From Buchananella hordeovulneris (lineage in GTDB: Bacteria > Actinomycetota > Actinomycetes > Actinomycetales > Actinomycetaceae): a DNA stretch of 64,000 nt. The notes beneath the pieces were generated by a model. That model did not search any database, was not told where the DNA came from, and was given only the letters and a program-made list of their open reading frames with translations. Shown here one piece after another: positions 52,046-62,597 of this stretch. Positions within the stretch are counted from its first letter, which is position 1. Each line of letters begins with the position of its first letter. A program made the translations under genes and the position numbers. The stretch spans positions 1 to 64,000 of the forward strand of contig NZ_MQVS01000011.1 of NCBI RefSeq assembly GCF_001907235.1. The letters run 5' to 3'.

Positions 52046-53560
52046 ATGCGGGTTTGGCGAATTGGAGTCGCCGTGGCGGTCGCCTGGGGATTGGTGGGCT
52101 GTGGTGCCGATTCTGACCCCGCCCCCACGGCGGTGCCGTCTAGCTCGACGGCGCCCACGGCTGCATCTTCCGGGGTGGCGACGCCAGCGGCCGAGGCAGT
52201 GCGCGTCGAGCGCTCAGTGCTGGGGGTACCGGCGGTGCTGGAGGTAGGGCCTGCCTACCGGATGGACGGCGGCACCTTGCTGCCGGTGCGGGTGATGCCG
52301 GAAAAGGGAGCACCTGAGACTTTGCTTGAGTCGTCGTGGACAGGGGGAAGTTCGCTGGGGGACACATCAGGTTTTACGTTGGTCGATTTCGAGGCCGGCA
52401 CGGCGCAACCGGGGGCGAAGAGTAGCCCGATTTTTGCCTCCTTTGGCGGCGAGAAGGGAGAATTGGAGACGTTTGCATTCTTCGGGCAGACGACCAAAGA
52501 CACGGTGGATGTGCTGGTGCCTTTTTCCGGCATGGTCTACGACGTCCCGGTGGTGGACGGCCCGGCCCCGCAAAGCGCTAAGGACTTTCTGGCCTCGGTG
52601 GACCGGGGCACCGTGGTCAAGGAACCGCTGCCGCTGACCGAGTATCGGGAGCGGGTCGACGGGGCCTTCGATGTGGCAGCCGCGGCCGAAGAGGTTGAGG
52701 TGAACCTGGCCGCCGATGTGCTGTTTGCCGTGGATTCCGCCGAGCTGTCCGGGGAGGCTGACGGCGTGCTGCAGGACGCGGCCGCGCAGCTGCGGGTCTT
52801 CGAAGGCGGGCAGGTTGAGATCGTGGGCCACACGGACTCGGTGGCCGATGATGCCCACAACCTCGAGCTGTCGCGGCGACGCGCGGAGGCGGTGCGGCAG
52901 CGGCTGGACGCACTCGGCGCCTTGCAGGGGTTCGGGGTGACGGTCGACGGGCGCGGCGAGAGCGAGCCGCGGGTCGAGGAGACGGACGACGAGAGCCGCC
53001 AGCTGAACCGCCGGGTGGAGCTGCGGGTGACCGGCAAGCGGCGGGAGGAAGCGGCGGTCGCCTCTGCCGTTCCCAGTCCGGCCGCCGGGGCGGTCACGGG
53101 CCAAGGGACTGACACGCTTCGTGTGCCCGCCGATGTTTCAAAGGAAGAGCTGGCGGTGCGGGTGGCTTCGCTGGAACGGCGCGGCAAGTTCCTGGTCGGA
53201 CAGCTGGAGGTCAGCTGCGAGCAGTGCACCGACGGTTTCGCCTGGAAGGCCTTCGGACGGGTGCTTGCCTCGGCTCCTCACCGGGATAACCAGCCGGAAG
53301 GGCCGTTCACACCGGCCACGCAGCTGGCCCTGCTGGCTGGCGACGAGCGGGTGTTCCCGGTGGAGTTCGAGTTTGCCGAGGGGCGGCTGGCGCTGACCGA
53401 TCCGAACCTCTACAGAACTGGTGCAGAGAACGGAAAGTCCGTCTACACCGTGACCGCGGTGTGGCCGGACCTTGGTGGAGACAAAGCAACGATTGACGTC
53501 AACGGCGAGCGAGCAGACAGCGAGGGGTGGCGAATCAGCGATGTTCCGGTTGCGCAGTAG
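52046..53560 (+). CDS. OmpA-family domain lipoprotein (copy 2)
   Basis: Exported lipoprotein (504 aa), paralogue of the protein at 47831. Lipobox LVGC near residue 17, Thr/Ser/Ala linker, N-terminal domain with LVDFEAGTAQPGAKS, LETFAFFGQTTKD, VPFSGMVYDVPVVDGPAP, then the OmpA C-terminal domain: VLFAVDSAELSGEADGVLQD, VEIVGHTDSVADDAHNLELS, VDGRGESEPR, NRRVELRV. A beta-rich tail closes the protein (YTVTAVWPDLGGDKATIDV), matching the tail of copy 1. ATG 52046 follows AGGAAAGGA. It appears intact. Peptidoglycan binding is expected from the OmpA domain; the other domains are undescribed as far as I can tell. Confidence 0.87.
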   Translation: MRVWRIGVAVAVAWGLVGCGADSDPAPTAVPSSSTAPTAASSGVATPAAEAVRVERSVLGVPAVLEVGPAYRMDGGTLLPVRVMPEKGAPETLLESSWTGGSSLGDTSGFTLVDFEAGTAQPGAKSSPIFASFGGEKGELETFAFFGQTTKDTVDVLVPFSGMVYDVPVVDGPAPQSAKDFLASVDRGTVVKEPLPLTEYRERVDGAFDVAAAAEEVEVNLAADVLFAVDSAELSGEADGVLQDAAAQLRVFEGGQVEIVGHTDSVADDAHNLELSRRRAEAVRQRLDALGALQGFGVTVDGRGESEPRVEETDDESRQLNRRVELRVTGKRREEAAVASAVPSPAAGAVTGQGTDTLRVPADVSKEELAVRVASLERRGKFLVGQLEVSCEQCTDGFAWKAFGRVLASAPHRDNQPEGPFTPATQLALLAGDERVFPVEFEFAEGRLALTDPNLYRTGAENGKSVYTVTAVWPDLGGDKATIDVNGERADSEGWRISDVPVAQ

Positions 53561-53572
53561 AACGATTGCGGC

Positions 53573-54046
53573 GACTGTCTGAATCACGGTGTGTAGGGGT
53601 CTGGCCTGATCCGGGAGGAGATGGCCGTGGACGACACGACCGAACTGTTAGACGAGGTGATGATTGATCCCGCGTGACCGGACAGATCATCAATCACAAA
53701 GAGCTCGCCGAGCGCCCGCCGACGCAGACCAAGGGGCAGGGCGTGAGCCTGGTCGGCCAGGTGGCCTGCTGAACCAGCTGACGTAGAACACCCTCGAGAC
53801 CGCGCTGAACGCCGAGCTGACCGAATACCTCGGTCACGAACACGGCCAGACCCCGCTGGGGGTGAACATGCGTAAGGGCACCGGCTCGAAGACGGTGCTC
53901 ACCGAGATCTGCCCCGTCGAGATCGAGGTGCCCAGGGAACGGGACGGGGCGTTCGAGCCCGTCATCGTCCCCAAGCGCAAGCGCCGCCTGGACGGGATCG
54001 ACCGGCTCGTGTTGTCACTGACCGCGCGGGGGTTGACGACCGGGGA
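53573..54046 (+). mobile_element. IS256-family insertion sequence remnant
   Basis: A possible left terminal repeat begins near 53573 (GACTGTCTGAATCACGGTG), 12 bp after the lipoprotein stop. From 53674 a transposase of the IS256 (mutator) family is recognisable: TGQIINHKELAER, GQGVSLVG, then after a one-base deletion LLNQLT, a TAG at 53784, NTLETALNAELTEYLGHEHG, SKTVLTEICPVEIEVPRERD and VIVPKRKRRLDGIDRLVLSL up to LTTGE. The catalytic part and the right end are missing, so the element is dead. Confidence 0.85.
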
Positions 54047-54095
54047 GTACGAGGGCCTTCACAACACCATTGAGGCGTCATTCGCGTTTAACTAA
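54047..54095 (+). pseudogene. C-terminal scrap of a lipoprotein gene
   Basis: Directly after the IS256 remnant, in the same frame, the sequence EYEGLHNTIEASFAFN ends at a TAA. It resembles the segment EEYAEIRDTLESSFAF in the damaged lipoprotein at 54602-55079. The simplest reading is that the element landed in a second copy of that gene and only its tail is left. Confidence 0.5.
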
Positions 54096-54275
54096 GTGTG
54101 AGTAGCGGTGACCGAGTAAACGAGCTTGCCCCACCCACGGTGGTGAAGCGGGGGCAGGTGGCAGGTGTCCTTGGGGCACCCGCCCCTGTCCCCCTTCCTG
54201 AACTGCCTGCTACGTTCGGTAGCTGGGGCCGCCCGCGCCAGCTGCCCCGTCGTGACCGCACGCGAAGGGATAATC

Positions 54276-54485
54276 GTGGGCAGAGACAAGCTGAGGGCCC
54301 TGCAAGTAGCAGCACTGGTGTGGCTGCAGCAGCTGCGTAGCGATGAACGAGGGCAGACTGCCGTCGAACGAGTCGGCATCGTTTTCGTTGTCGTGGCCTT
54401 GGCTATGGCTTTTCGCGGCCAGCTCAGTGAGATATTAGGTTCCCTGGCGGGAGCAATTCGCGGAATGATGGGAAGCGCTAGTTAA
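54276..54485 (+). CDS. Flp-type pilin-like small protein
   Basis: Small membrane protein (69 aa) with a Flp/class IVb prepilin processing site: the leader ends RSDERG, followed by QTAVE with Glu at position +5, then a hydrophobic helix (VGIVFVVVALAMAF) and a short amphipathic tail ending SAS. Cleavage would be by the A24 peptidase encoded at 49324. Flp pilins usually have a Tyr or Trp right after the Glu; here it is Arg (VERVG), which may impair assembly or mark decay. GTG 54276 has CGAAGGG upstream. Most of its former assembly genes around it are broken. Confidence 0.7.
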   Translation: MGRDKLRALQVAALVWLQQLRSDERGQTAVERVGIVFVVVALAMAFRGQLSEILGSLAGAIRGMMGSAS

Positions 54486-54601
54486 CTTGCGGTCGAATTT
54501 CCTGCGAGCAGCCAGTTGCTGATGCGAAAATTCGGTAGGCAAATGCGCAGATTGGAAAGTGGCAGCGGGAAAATGACGGTTATGACACGGTAGAAAAATG
54601 G

Positions 54602-55079
54602 GTGGGATCGCTGGTCCCGGCGGTGCTACGCGGGGGCTTGGGGGCATGCGGGCAGGGCGAGACAGCCCAGCCCGCTCCTAACCCGGCAGCCAGCTCCTCG
54701 GCCGTTGGTGAAAAAGTGGCAACCGAGGTCAGTAGTGCGCCCTCGCTGGCGCCGAGCGGTCAGCTCACCGCGGATGCCAGCGATGATCCTCTCCATCCCA
54801 CATTAGTCGTGGAAGCCGAGGGGAAATTATCGCTGCAGCCGCCTTACCGCTATCCGCACGCCGCTCACCCATAACGAAAAGTACCCCGGCTGGAACTGGA
54901 CACTGAGCGACGGCAAGCAAACGGCGGTGGTCACCCTGCTAATGACCGAGGAGTACGCCGAAATCCGCGACACGCTCGAGTCGTCCTTCGCCTTCATCGA
55001 ATTAACCCTCCAGTTGTCGTCCGAGTCCGGTCCGGGACAGAATCAGACCGGGCGGGGCAGGCAGGCGGGCAAACACTAA
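54602..55079 (+). pseudogene. frameshifted lipoprotein gene
   Basis: The first frame starts at GTG 54602 with a short signal and lipobox LGAC, then a Ser/Ala/Pro linker and TLVVEAEGKLSLQP, and stops at 54872. A second frame continues with LTAIRTPLTHNEKYPGWNWT, LSDGKQTAVVTLLMTEEYAE and SSFAFIELTLQLS to TAA 55077. The shift lies near 54840. The protein family is not recognised; it resembles the scrap at 54047. Confidence 0.6.
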
Positions 55080-55260
55080 TGGCAGTGTGTCTCCGGCAGT
55101 GACCCTTTAGGTTCTTTCGCTGCCTGGTTCCGCAAACCATGGACATTCCTGTGTCGGAAATGTGACGACGTTGTGCGATAGGGTTGGCGCGGGTCGTTTG
55201 TTCCACGACACGGTTGCGCCTCAGCAGCCCACGCGGGGCAGCGGCTACGTTGGACCCAGT

Positions 55261-56478
55261 GTGGGGGAGAACTTGAGGACAAAAAGTAGCGACAACGTCG
55301 GCGACCGCTTCGAACACGAGGCGTTGGCTGCTCCTGCCCGGGTGTTGTGCGACGTCCGGCTCGTGACGCTGTCGCTACTGATCGTCATCTCCGCCGTGCA
55401 GATGCAGCACCTGGATATCGAGTTTTGGACGTTGCTGCTGGCGGTGCCCATGAGTTGGATTCCGTTGCGATTGTGGGCCCGGCAGCCCGAACAGATGTCC
55501 CAGGGTTGGCAGTTTCCGCTGGCCGACGCGATCATTACCGGGGTAATCGCCGGATTTGGTACGCGCTCCACGGCGGGAGCCGCTATCACCGCGCTCTACC
55601 TAGCGGAATCGGCAATTTTGATCGGGATGACCGCTCGTCGAAACATTATCGCCATGTGGGGCGGAGCCTTCCTCGGGACGTTCCTCGTCGCACAATCCAC
55701 GCCGTACGAGTCCTGGCCCAACTTCTGGTGGGCCCCCATCATCCTGGCGGGCTTCATGTGGTTTGCTAGCGTGCTCGGGCAAAAGCTGCGGGAATCAGGC
55801 AAACTGGCGCGGCAAGCCATCGCCACCCAGGCCCGCGATGCCGCCGAGTCCGAGCGCCTGGCCATCGCCCGCGACCTACACGACTCCCTGGCGAAGTCGG
55901 TGCACGGCATGCGCATGCTCGCCGAGGCGCTTCGCGACGAGCTGGCCGCAGAAAAATCGCGCCACCTGGACCTGGCGAACCTCATTTTCCAAAGCGCCGA
56001 CGACGCCTCCCGCGAGGCCCGCATCGTGCTCGACGGTCTGCGCGGTGGGGGAGCCGAACAGATCGAGCACCGCCTGGAAGCCTTGACCTGGGCGTGGGCC
56101 GCCCGCACCGGCGTCATCGTCTCGGTCCACCTGCAGGGCAGCCTGGACGAGCGGCGTCCTAACGCCGAATGGCAGTGGGCCATCACGCAGGTCTTGGGAG
56201 AGCTGCTCACCAATGTCGAGAAGCACGCGGCCGCCAGCTTTGTGTGGGTCTTCATCCATGTCGCGGAAGTAGAGTTCCTTTTGGCCGTGGAAGACGACGG
56301 ACGTGGGTTAAGCTCGGAAATCACCCAACGTCCGGAGCTGGCTTTGCAGGGGCACTACGGGATCGCAGGCATTAGCGAACGACTGGCTCGCCTAGGCGGT
56401 ACCCTCGAGTTAAGCCGTCGCGAGGCTGGCGGAACCCGGGCGGTGGTGCGGGTGCCACTAAGGGAGGAATCAAGGTGA
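55261..56478 (+). CDS. NarL-type sensor histidine kinase
   Basis: Membrane histidine kinase (405 aa). Four to five hydrophobic helices at residues about 30-170, then a helical linker, the dimerisation motif ERLAIARDLHDSLAKSVHGM with phospho-acceptor His207, and the HATPase domain (VLGELLTNVEKHAAA, VEDDGRGL, HYGIAGISERLARLGG). It is of the DesK/NarX type pairing with LuxR-like regulators. GTG 55261 is nine bases after a TACGTT box, suggesting leaderless translation; TTG 55273 with GGGGGAG is an alternative. The stop overlaps the response-regulator start by four bases. It has a very short external sensing region, so it may sense membrane state or a partner protein. Likely once regulated the neighbouring pilus locus (inference). 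Confidence 0.88.
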   Translation: MGENLRTKSSDNVGDRFEHEALAAPARVLCDVRLVTLSLLIVISAVQMQHLDIEFWTLLLAVPMSWIPLRLWARQPEQMSQGWQFPLADAIITGVIAGFGTRSTAGAAITALYLAESAILIGMTARRNIIAMWGGAFLGTFLVAQSTPYESWPNFWWAPIILAGFMWFASVLGQKLRESGKLARQAIATQARDAAESERLAIARDLHDSLAKSVHGMRMLAEALRDELAAEKSRHLDLANLIFQSADDASREARIVLDGLRGGGAEQIEHRLEALTWAWAARTGVIVSVHLQGSLDERRPNAEWQWAITQVLGELLTNVEKHAAASFVWVFIHVAEVEFLLAVEDDGRGLSSEITQRPELALQGHYGIAGISERLARLGGTLELSRREAGGTRAVVRVPLREESR

Positions 56479-57101
56479 AGGTGCTAGTTGTTGACGACAA
56501 TGTGATCGTCCGTGCCGGATTGCGGACCGTGCTCAGTCGCCTGCAGGACCCAGTGGAGATCTTCGAGGCCGGCGACGGGCAGGAAGCGATCGAGGTGGCG
56601 CAGGCGAACAACGTCGACGTCGTGCTGCTCGACGTGCAGATGCCCCGCATGAACGGGCTGGATGCCCTGCCCACCCTCGCCCTGACCTCTGCCGTCATCA
56701 TGCTGACCAACCGGGACGACACCGAGACCATTCGCCGCTCCCTCACCAGCGGGGCGCGCGGCTACCTGGTGCACGGGCAGCTGGGCGCCGACGAGATCGC
56801 CGGGGCGCTAGCCACCTGCCGCGCCGGGGGAATGGTGCTCGGGCGGGAGGCGGCCAACGCCGTGCAGGCTGGGCCGGTGTCCACCCCGCGGCGGCTCAAC
56901 CCCCTGCGGGCCCGCCTGACCGAGCGGGAGGCGGACGTGCTGGAAGCCGCCGCGTCGGGCATGAGCAACGACGAGATTGCCCAGGCGCAGTTCCTTTCGC
57001 CCCGCACCGTCAAGAACTACCTCAACTCTGCCTACCCCAAGCTCGGAGTGCACAACCGGGTCGAGGCCATCCTCGCCTGGCTCGACGCCGAGCCTTCCTA
57101 G
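56475..57101 (+). CDS. NarL/LuxR-family response regulator
   Basis: Response regulator (208 aa). Receiver domain with VVDDNVIVRAGL, phospho-acceptor Asp53 in VVLLDVQMPRMNGL, and the switch region VIMLTNRDD. The C-terminal LuxR helix-turn-helix reads LTEREADVLEAAASGMSNDE then IAQAQFLSPRTVKNYLNSAY. The usual Lys of the receiver (in a KP pair) is replaced near GYLVHGQLG, where His-Gly follows; this may alter phosphorylation and deserves checking. GTG 56475 overlaps the kinase stop. It is the right border of the accessory block, directly before the rplJ leader. Confidence 0.88.
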   Translation: MKVLVVDDNVIVRAGLRTVLSRLQDPVEIFEAGDGQEAIEVAQANNVDVVLLDVQMPRMNGLDALPTLALTSAVIMLTNRDDTETIRRSLTSGARGYLVHGQLGADEIAGALATCRAGGMVLGREAANAVQAGPVSTPRRLNPLRARLTEREADVLEAAASGMSNDEIAQAQFLSPRTVKNYLNSAYPKLGVHNRVEAILAWLDAEPS

Positions 57102-57254
57102 CGCACCAGCCCACTAAGGTGGGGCGCCTGGGCGCAATATTCAACCTGACCCAAGCAAAAGAGCGCCCCCGCCCACCTCCAGGGCCGCCTGTGAGGCATG
57201 CCATGCCAATCAATGCCTGGCGGCGCTTGGCGGGGTGGGCGTCGTCGGTTATGG

Positions 57255-57353
57255 TTAGTGCTGCCCAAGACCGTCGGTCGTTCCTAACCGGGAACACTAA
57301 TTCTCTTGCGAGCCGACGCAGGTAACGTAGAGCGCCCAGCCGAGCTGGGTTTT
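57255..57353 (+). ncRNA. L10 ribosomal protein leader
   Basis: The segment with CCAAGACCGTCGGTCGTTCC, the downstream ACGCAGGTAACGTAGAGCGC and intervening hairpins (CCGGGAACAC..., GCGAGCC) matches the style of the actinobacterial L10 leader RNA, which binds L10-L12 and shuts off rplJL. Ends are approximate. It lies 80-180 bases before rplJ and is followed by an attenuator. Confidence 0.65.
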
Positions 57354-57381
57354 CCCCGTGGCCTGCGCCCGGGGATTTTTT
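57354..57381 (+). terminator. attenuator before rplJ
   Basis: CCCCG-T-GGC pairs with GCC-CGGGG around a CTGC loop and is followed by ATTTTTTC, a real intrinsic terminator with a T tract, rare in this GC-rich window. It lies 54 bp before rplJ and is the expected off-state of the L10 leader. Confidence 0.75.
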
Positions 57382-57434
57382 CTTCCCGCTCCGCGAGAAT
57401 GACCGGCGGCAGTACCACCGGAAGGAGGGCCCAC

Positions 57435-57962
57435 ATGGTGAGGCCTGACAAGGCAGCTGCCGTTGCCGAACTCGCAGACAAGTTCCGCGAGTCTGGCGCC
57501 GTTTTGCTGACCGAATACCGGGGGCTCACGGTTGCTGAGCTGCGCACCCTGCGTCGCTCTCTCGCGGGGAACGCGAGCTTCTCGGTCGTGAAGAACACCC
57601 TGGCCGCCATCGCCGCCAAGGAAGCTGGATTCGATGTTATTGCCGACGAGCTGACCGGCCCGTCCGCTATCGCATTTGTGACCGGGGAACCGGTTGAGGC
57701 CGCTAAGGCCATCCGCGAATTTTCCAAGACCAACGACAAGCTCGTGATCAAGGCTGGGGTCCTCGAGGGCAAGCTGCTCTCGAAGGCTGAGGTTTTGAAG
57801 CTCGCCGACCTGGAGTCCCGCGAGGTGCTGCTGGCGAAGTCCGCTGGCGTCCTCAAGGCGGCCATGTACCAGGCTGCTTACCTGTTCACCGCACCCGCCT
57901 CCAAGGCTGTGCGCACCGTCGAGGCCCTGCGCGAGAAGCAGGCCGCTGGCGCCGAAAACTAG
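57435..57962 (+). CDS. rplJ: 50S ribosomal protein L10
   Basis: L10 (175 aa) anchors the L7/L12 stalk to 23S rRNA. KAAAVAELADKFRESGAVLL, TEYRGLTVAELRTLRRSL and FSVVKNTLAAIAA are characteristic, and a C-terminal helix for L12 dimers follows. ATG 57435 has GGAAGGAGG upstream. Its expression is likely controlled by the L10 leader and attenuator just before it. It is followed by rplL after 60 bp. Confidence 0.97.
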   Translation: MVRPDKAAAVAELADKFRESGAVLLTEYRGLTVAELRTLRRSLAGNASFSVVKNTLAAIAAKEAGFDVIADELTGPSAIAFVTGEPVEAAKAIREFSKTNDKLVIKAGVLEGKLLSKAEVLKLADLESREVLLAKSAGVLKAAMYQAAYLFTAPASKAVRTVEALREKQAAGAEN

Positions 57963-58022
57963 GCCCAGCAAACCCATCCCCGTCTGCTCGCGGAGCAGGA
58001 CCCAACCGAAAGGAACGCCACC

Positions 58023-58409
58023 ATGGCGAAGCTCACCACCGAAGAGCTCATCGACGCTTTCAAGGAGCTCACCCTCATCGAGCTGTCCGAGTTCGTTAAG
58101 GCTTTCGAGGAGACCTTCGAGGTCACCGCTGCTGCCCCGGCCGCCGTGGCCGTGGCCGCCGCCCCGGCTGGCGGCGAAGCCGCCGCCGAAGAGGAGAAGG
58201 ACTCCTTCGACGTCATCCTCGCCGCCCACGGCGACCAGAAGATCAAGGTCATCAAGGAGGTGCGCGCCCTGACCTCCCTCGGTCTGAAGGAGGCCAAGGA
58301 GCTCGTTGACGGTGCCCCCAAGCCCGTCCTCGAGGGCGTCGACAAGGAGACCGCTGAGAAGGCCAAGGCGCAGCTGGAAGAGGTTGGCGCCACCGTCGAG
58401 CTCAAGTGA
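58023..58409 (+). CDS. rplL: 50S ribosomal protein L7/L12
   Basis: L7/L12 (128 aa) forms the mobile stalk that recruits elongation factors. N-terminal dimerisation region ([20 protein letters not shown]), Ala/Glu hinge, and the C-terminal domain with [20 protein letters not shown] and [20 protein letters not shown] are intact. GAAAGGA precedes ATG 58023. A 36-bp perfect palindrome ends the rplJL unit. Confidence 0.98.
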   Translation: MAKLTTEELIDAFKELTLIELSEFVKAFEETFEVTAAAPAAVAVAAAPAGGEAAAEEEKDSFDVILAAHGDQKIKVIKEVRALTSLGLKEAKELVDGAPKPVLEGVDKETAEKAKAQLEEVGATVELK

Positions 58410-58434
58410 TTTCCGCCCGTTAGGGCTGTCGCTG

Positions 58435-58470
58435 GCGGGTGTCCCGCACCGATCGGTGCGGGACACCCGC
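58435..58470 (+). terminator. terminator after rplL
   Basis: A 36-base perfect palindrome (GCGGGTGTCCCGCACCGA and its complement) is followed by TTGTTT. It separates rplJL transcription from rpoBC, though some read-through is likely. Confidence 0.88.
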
Positions 58471-58558
58471 TTGTTTCCGTCCGGGTAGGGGTGTGGGACG
58501 GCGTCGGCCGCGCTCGCGGCCGTCTCTGGGCTTGTTTCCGTCCGGGTAGGGGTGTGGG
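58469..58558. repeat. two 29-bp direct repeats flanking a hairpin
   Basis: Identical 29-bp copies at 58469-58497 and 58530-58558 (each beginning GCTTGTTTCCGTCC and ending AGGGGTGTGGG) have a 61-bp period. Between them GGCCGCG and CGCGGCC form a hairpin. The first copy starts at the edge of the rplL terminator. Confidence 0.9.
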
Positions 58559-58696
58559 TGTGCCTGGGCGGGGGTGGGTGAGCGCGCGAGCAGGGGTATG
58601 CCTCGGGCCCGGGTGCGCCCGCGGCCTCGCCCTAGATGACTATGGGGAAGGCATAAGTGGTGTATATGGCGCCTGTGGCGCGCTCATAGCCAATTG

Positions 58697-58756
58697 GGGC
58701 GAGGTTTGCGCGGGCGAGGCTTGCGCGGGCGAGGCTTGCGCGGGCGAGGCTTGCGC
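58697..58756. repeat. four 15-bp tandem repeats
   Basis: GGGCGAGGCTTGCGC occurs four times head to tail; the first unit has one C-to-T change. It lies in the non-coding spacer before rpoB. Confidence 0.9.
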
Positions 58757-58758
58757 GG

Positions 58759-58816
58759 GTGGATGCGCACAGCCGCTACCCGTGCAGGTGGACGCACACA
58801 GCCGCTACCCTTGGGA
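58759..58816. repeat. two 29-bp tandem repeats
   Basis: Two adjacent units (58759-58787 and 58788-58816) share GTGGA-GC-CACAGCCGCTACCC with four or five differences. They follow the 15-bp repeats directly. Confidence 0.8.
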
Positions 58817-59024
58817 CCTGCGGGTCCCTGCCCTATAGCCCCGCCGGTGCGTGCTGTCAGCTCTGGCAGGCCGAATGTCGGGGCCGGTGAGCAACGGCAC
58901 ACACAAAAGCCGCAAAAATGGCGTAACATATAGATTTGCGCTGAACCTGTCCACCCCCTGCTTCGCAGAGTGGAGTGTGACAGGTTCGCGTCGCCTGATT
59001 CCGACCTCAGGGAAGGACCCCCTT

Positions 59025-62504
<3,480 letters not shown>

Positions 62505-62510
62505 CGGGTA

Positions 62511-62532
62511 CCCGCCGCCGGTGGGCGGCGGG
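62511..62532 (+). other. hairpin between rpoB and rpoC
   Basis: CCCGCCGCC and GGCGGCGGG form a perfect 9-bp stem around GGTG just after the rpoB stop. With no T tract it is more likely a pause or messenger-processing element than a terminator. Confidence 0.5.
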
Positions 62533-62597
62533 CCACCCCATCGGCCTGTGTGCAGGCCACTAGGAATTGGTGAACACCCGTAGGGAAGTAGGAAATC

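Larger units (their letters stand above)
58410..59024 (+). promoter_or_regulatory. 615-bp rplL-rpoB spacer and rpoB leader
   Basis: No gene is seen. The spacer carries the rplL terminator, three repeat families, a TAACAT -10-like box at 58924 and, in the presumed rpoB leader, a hairpin in which GAACCTGTC (58943-58951) pairs with GACAGGTTC (58979-58987) and encloses a CTGC-TTC-GCAG stem. The layout suggests that rpoBC has its own promoter and a structured leader. An open frame through it, in phase with rpoB, has no homology to RpoB. Confidence 0.5.

Noticed and set aside
58697-58816. Tandem repeats before rpoB as a CRISPR array
   Set aside because: The 15-bp and 29-bp units are directly adjacent without spacers, and there are no cas genes.
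58851-59024. N-terminal extension of RpoB from an upstream ATG
   Set aside because: The 58 extra residues do not resemble RpoB, cross a promoter-like box and a hairpin, and a good ribosome site precedes TTG 59025.
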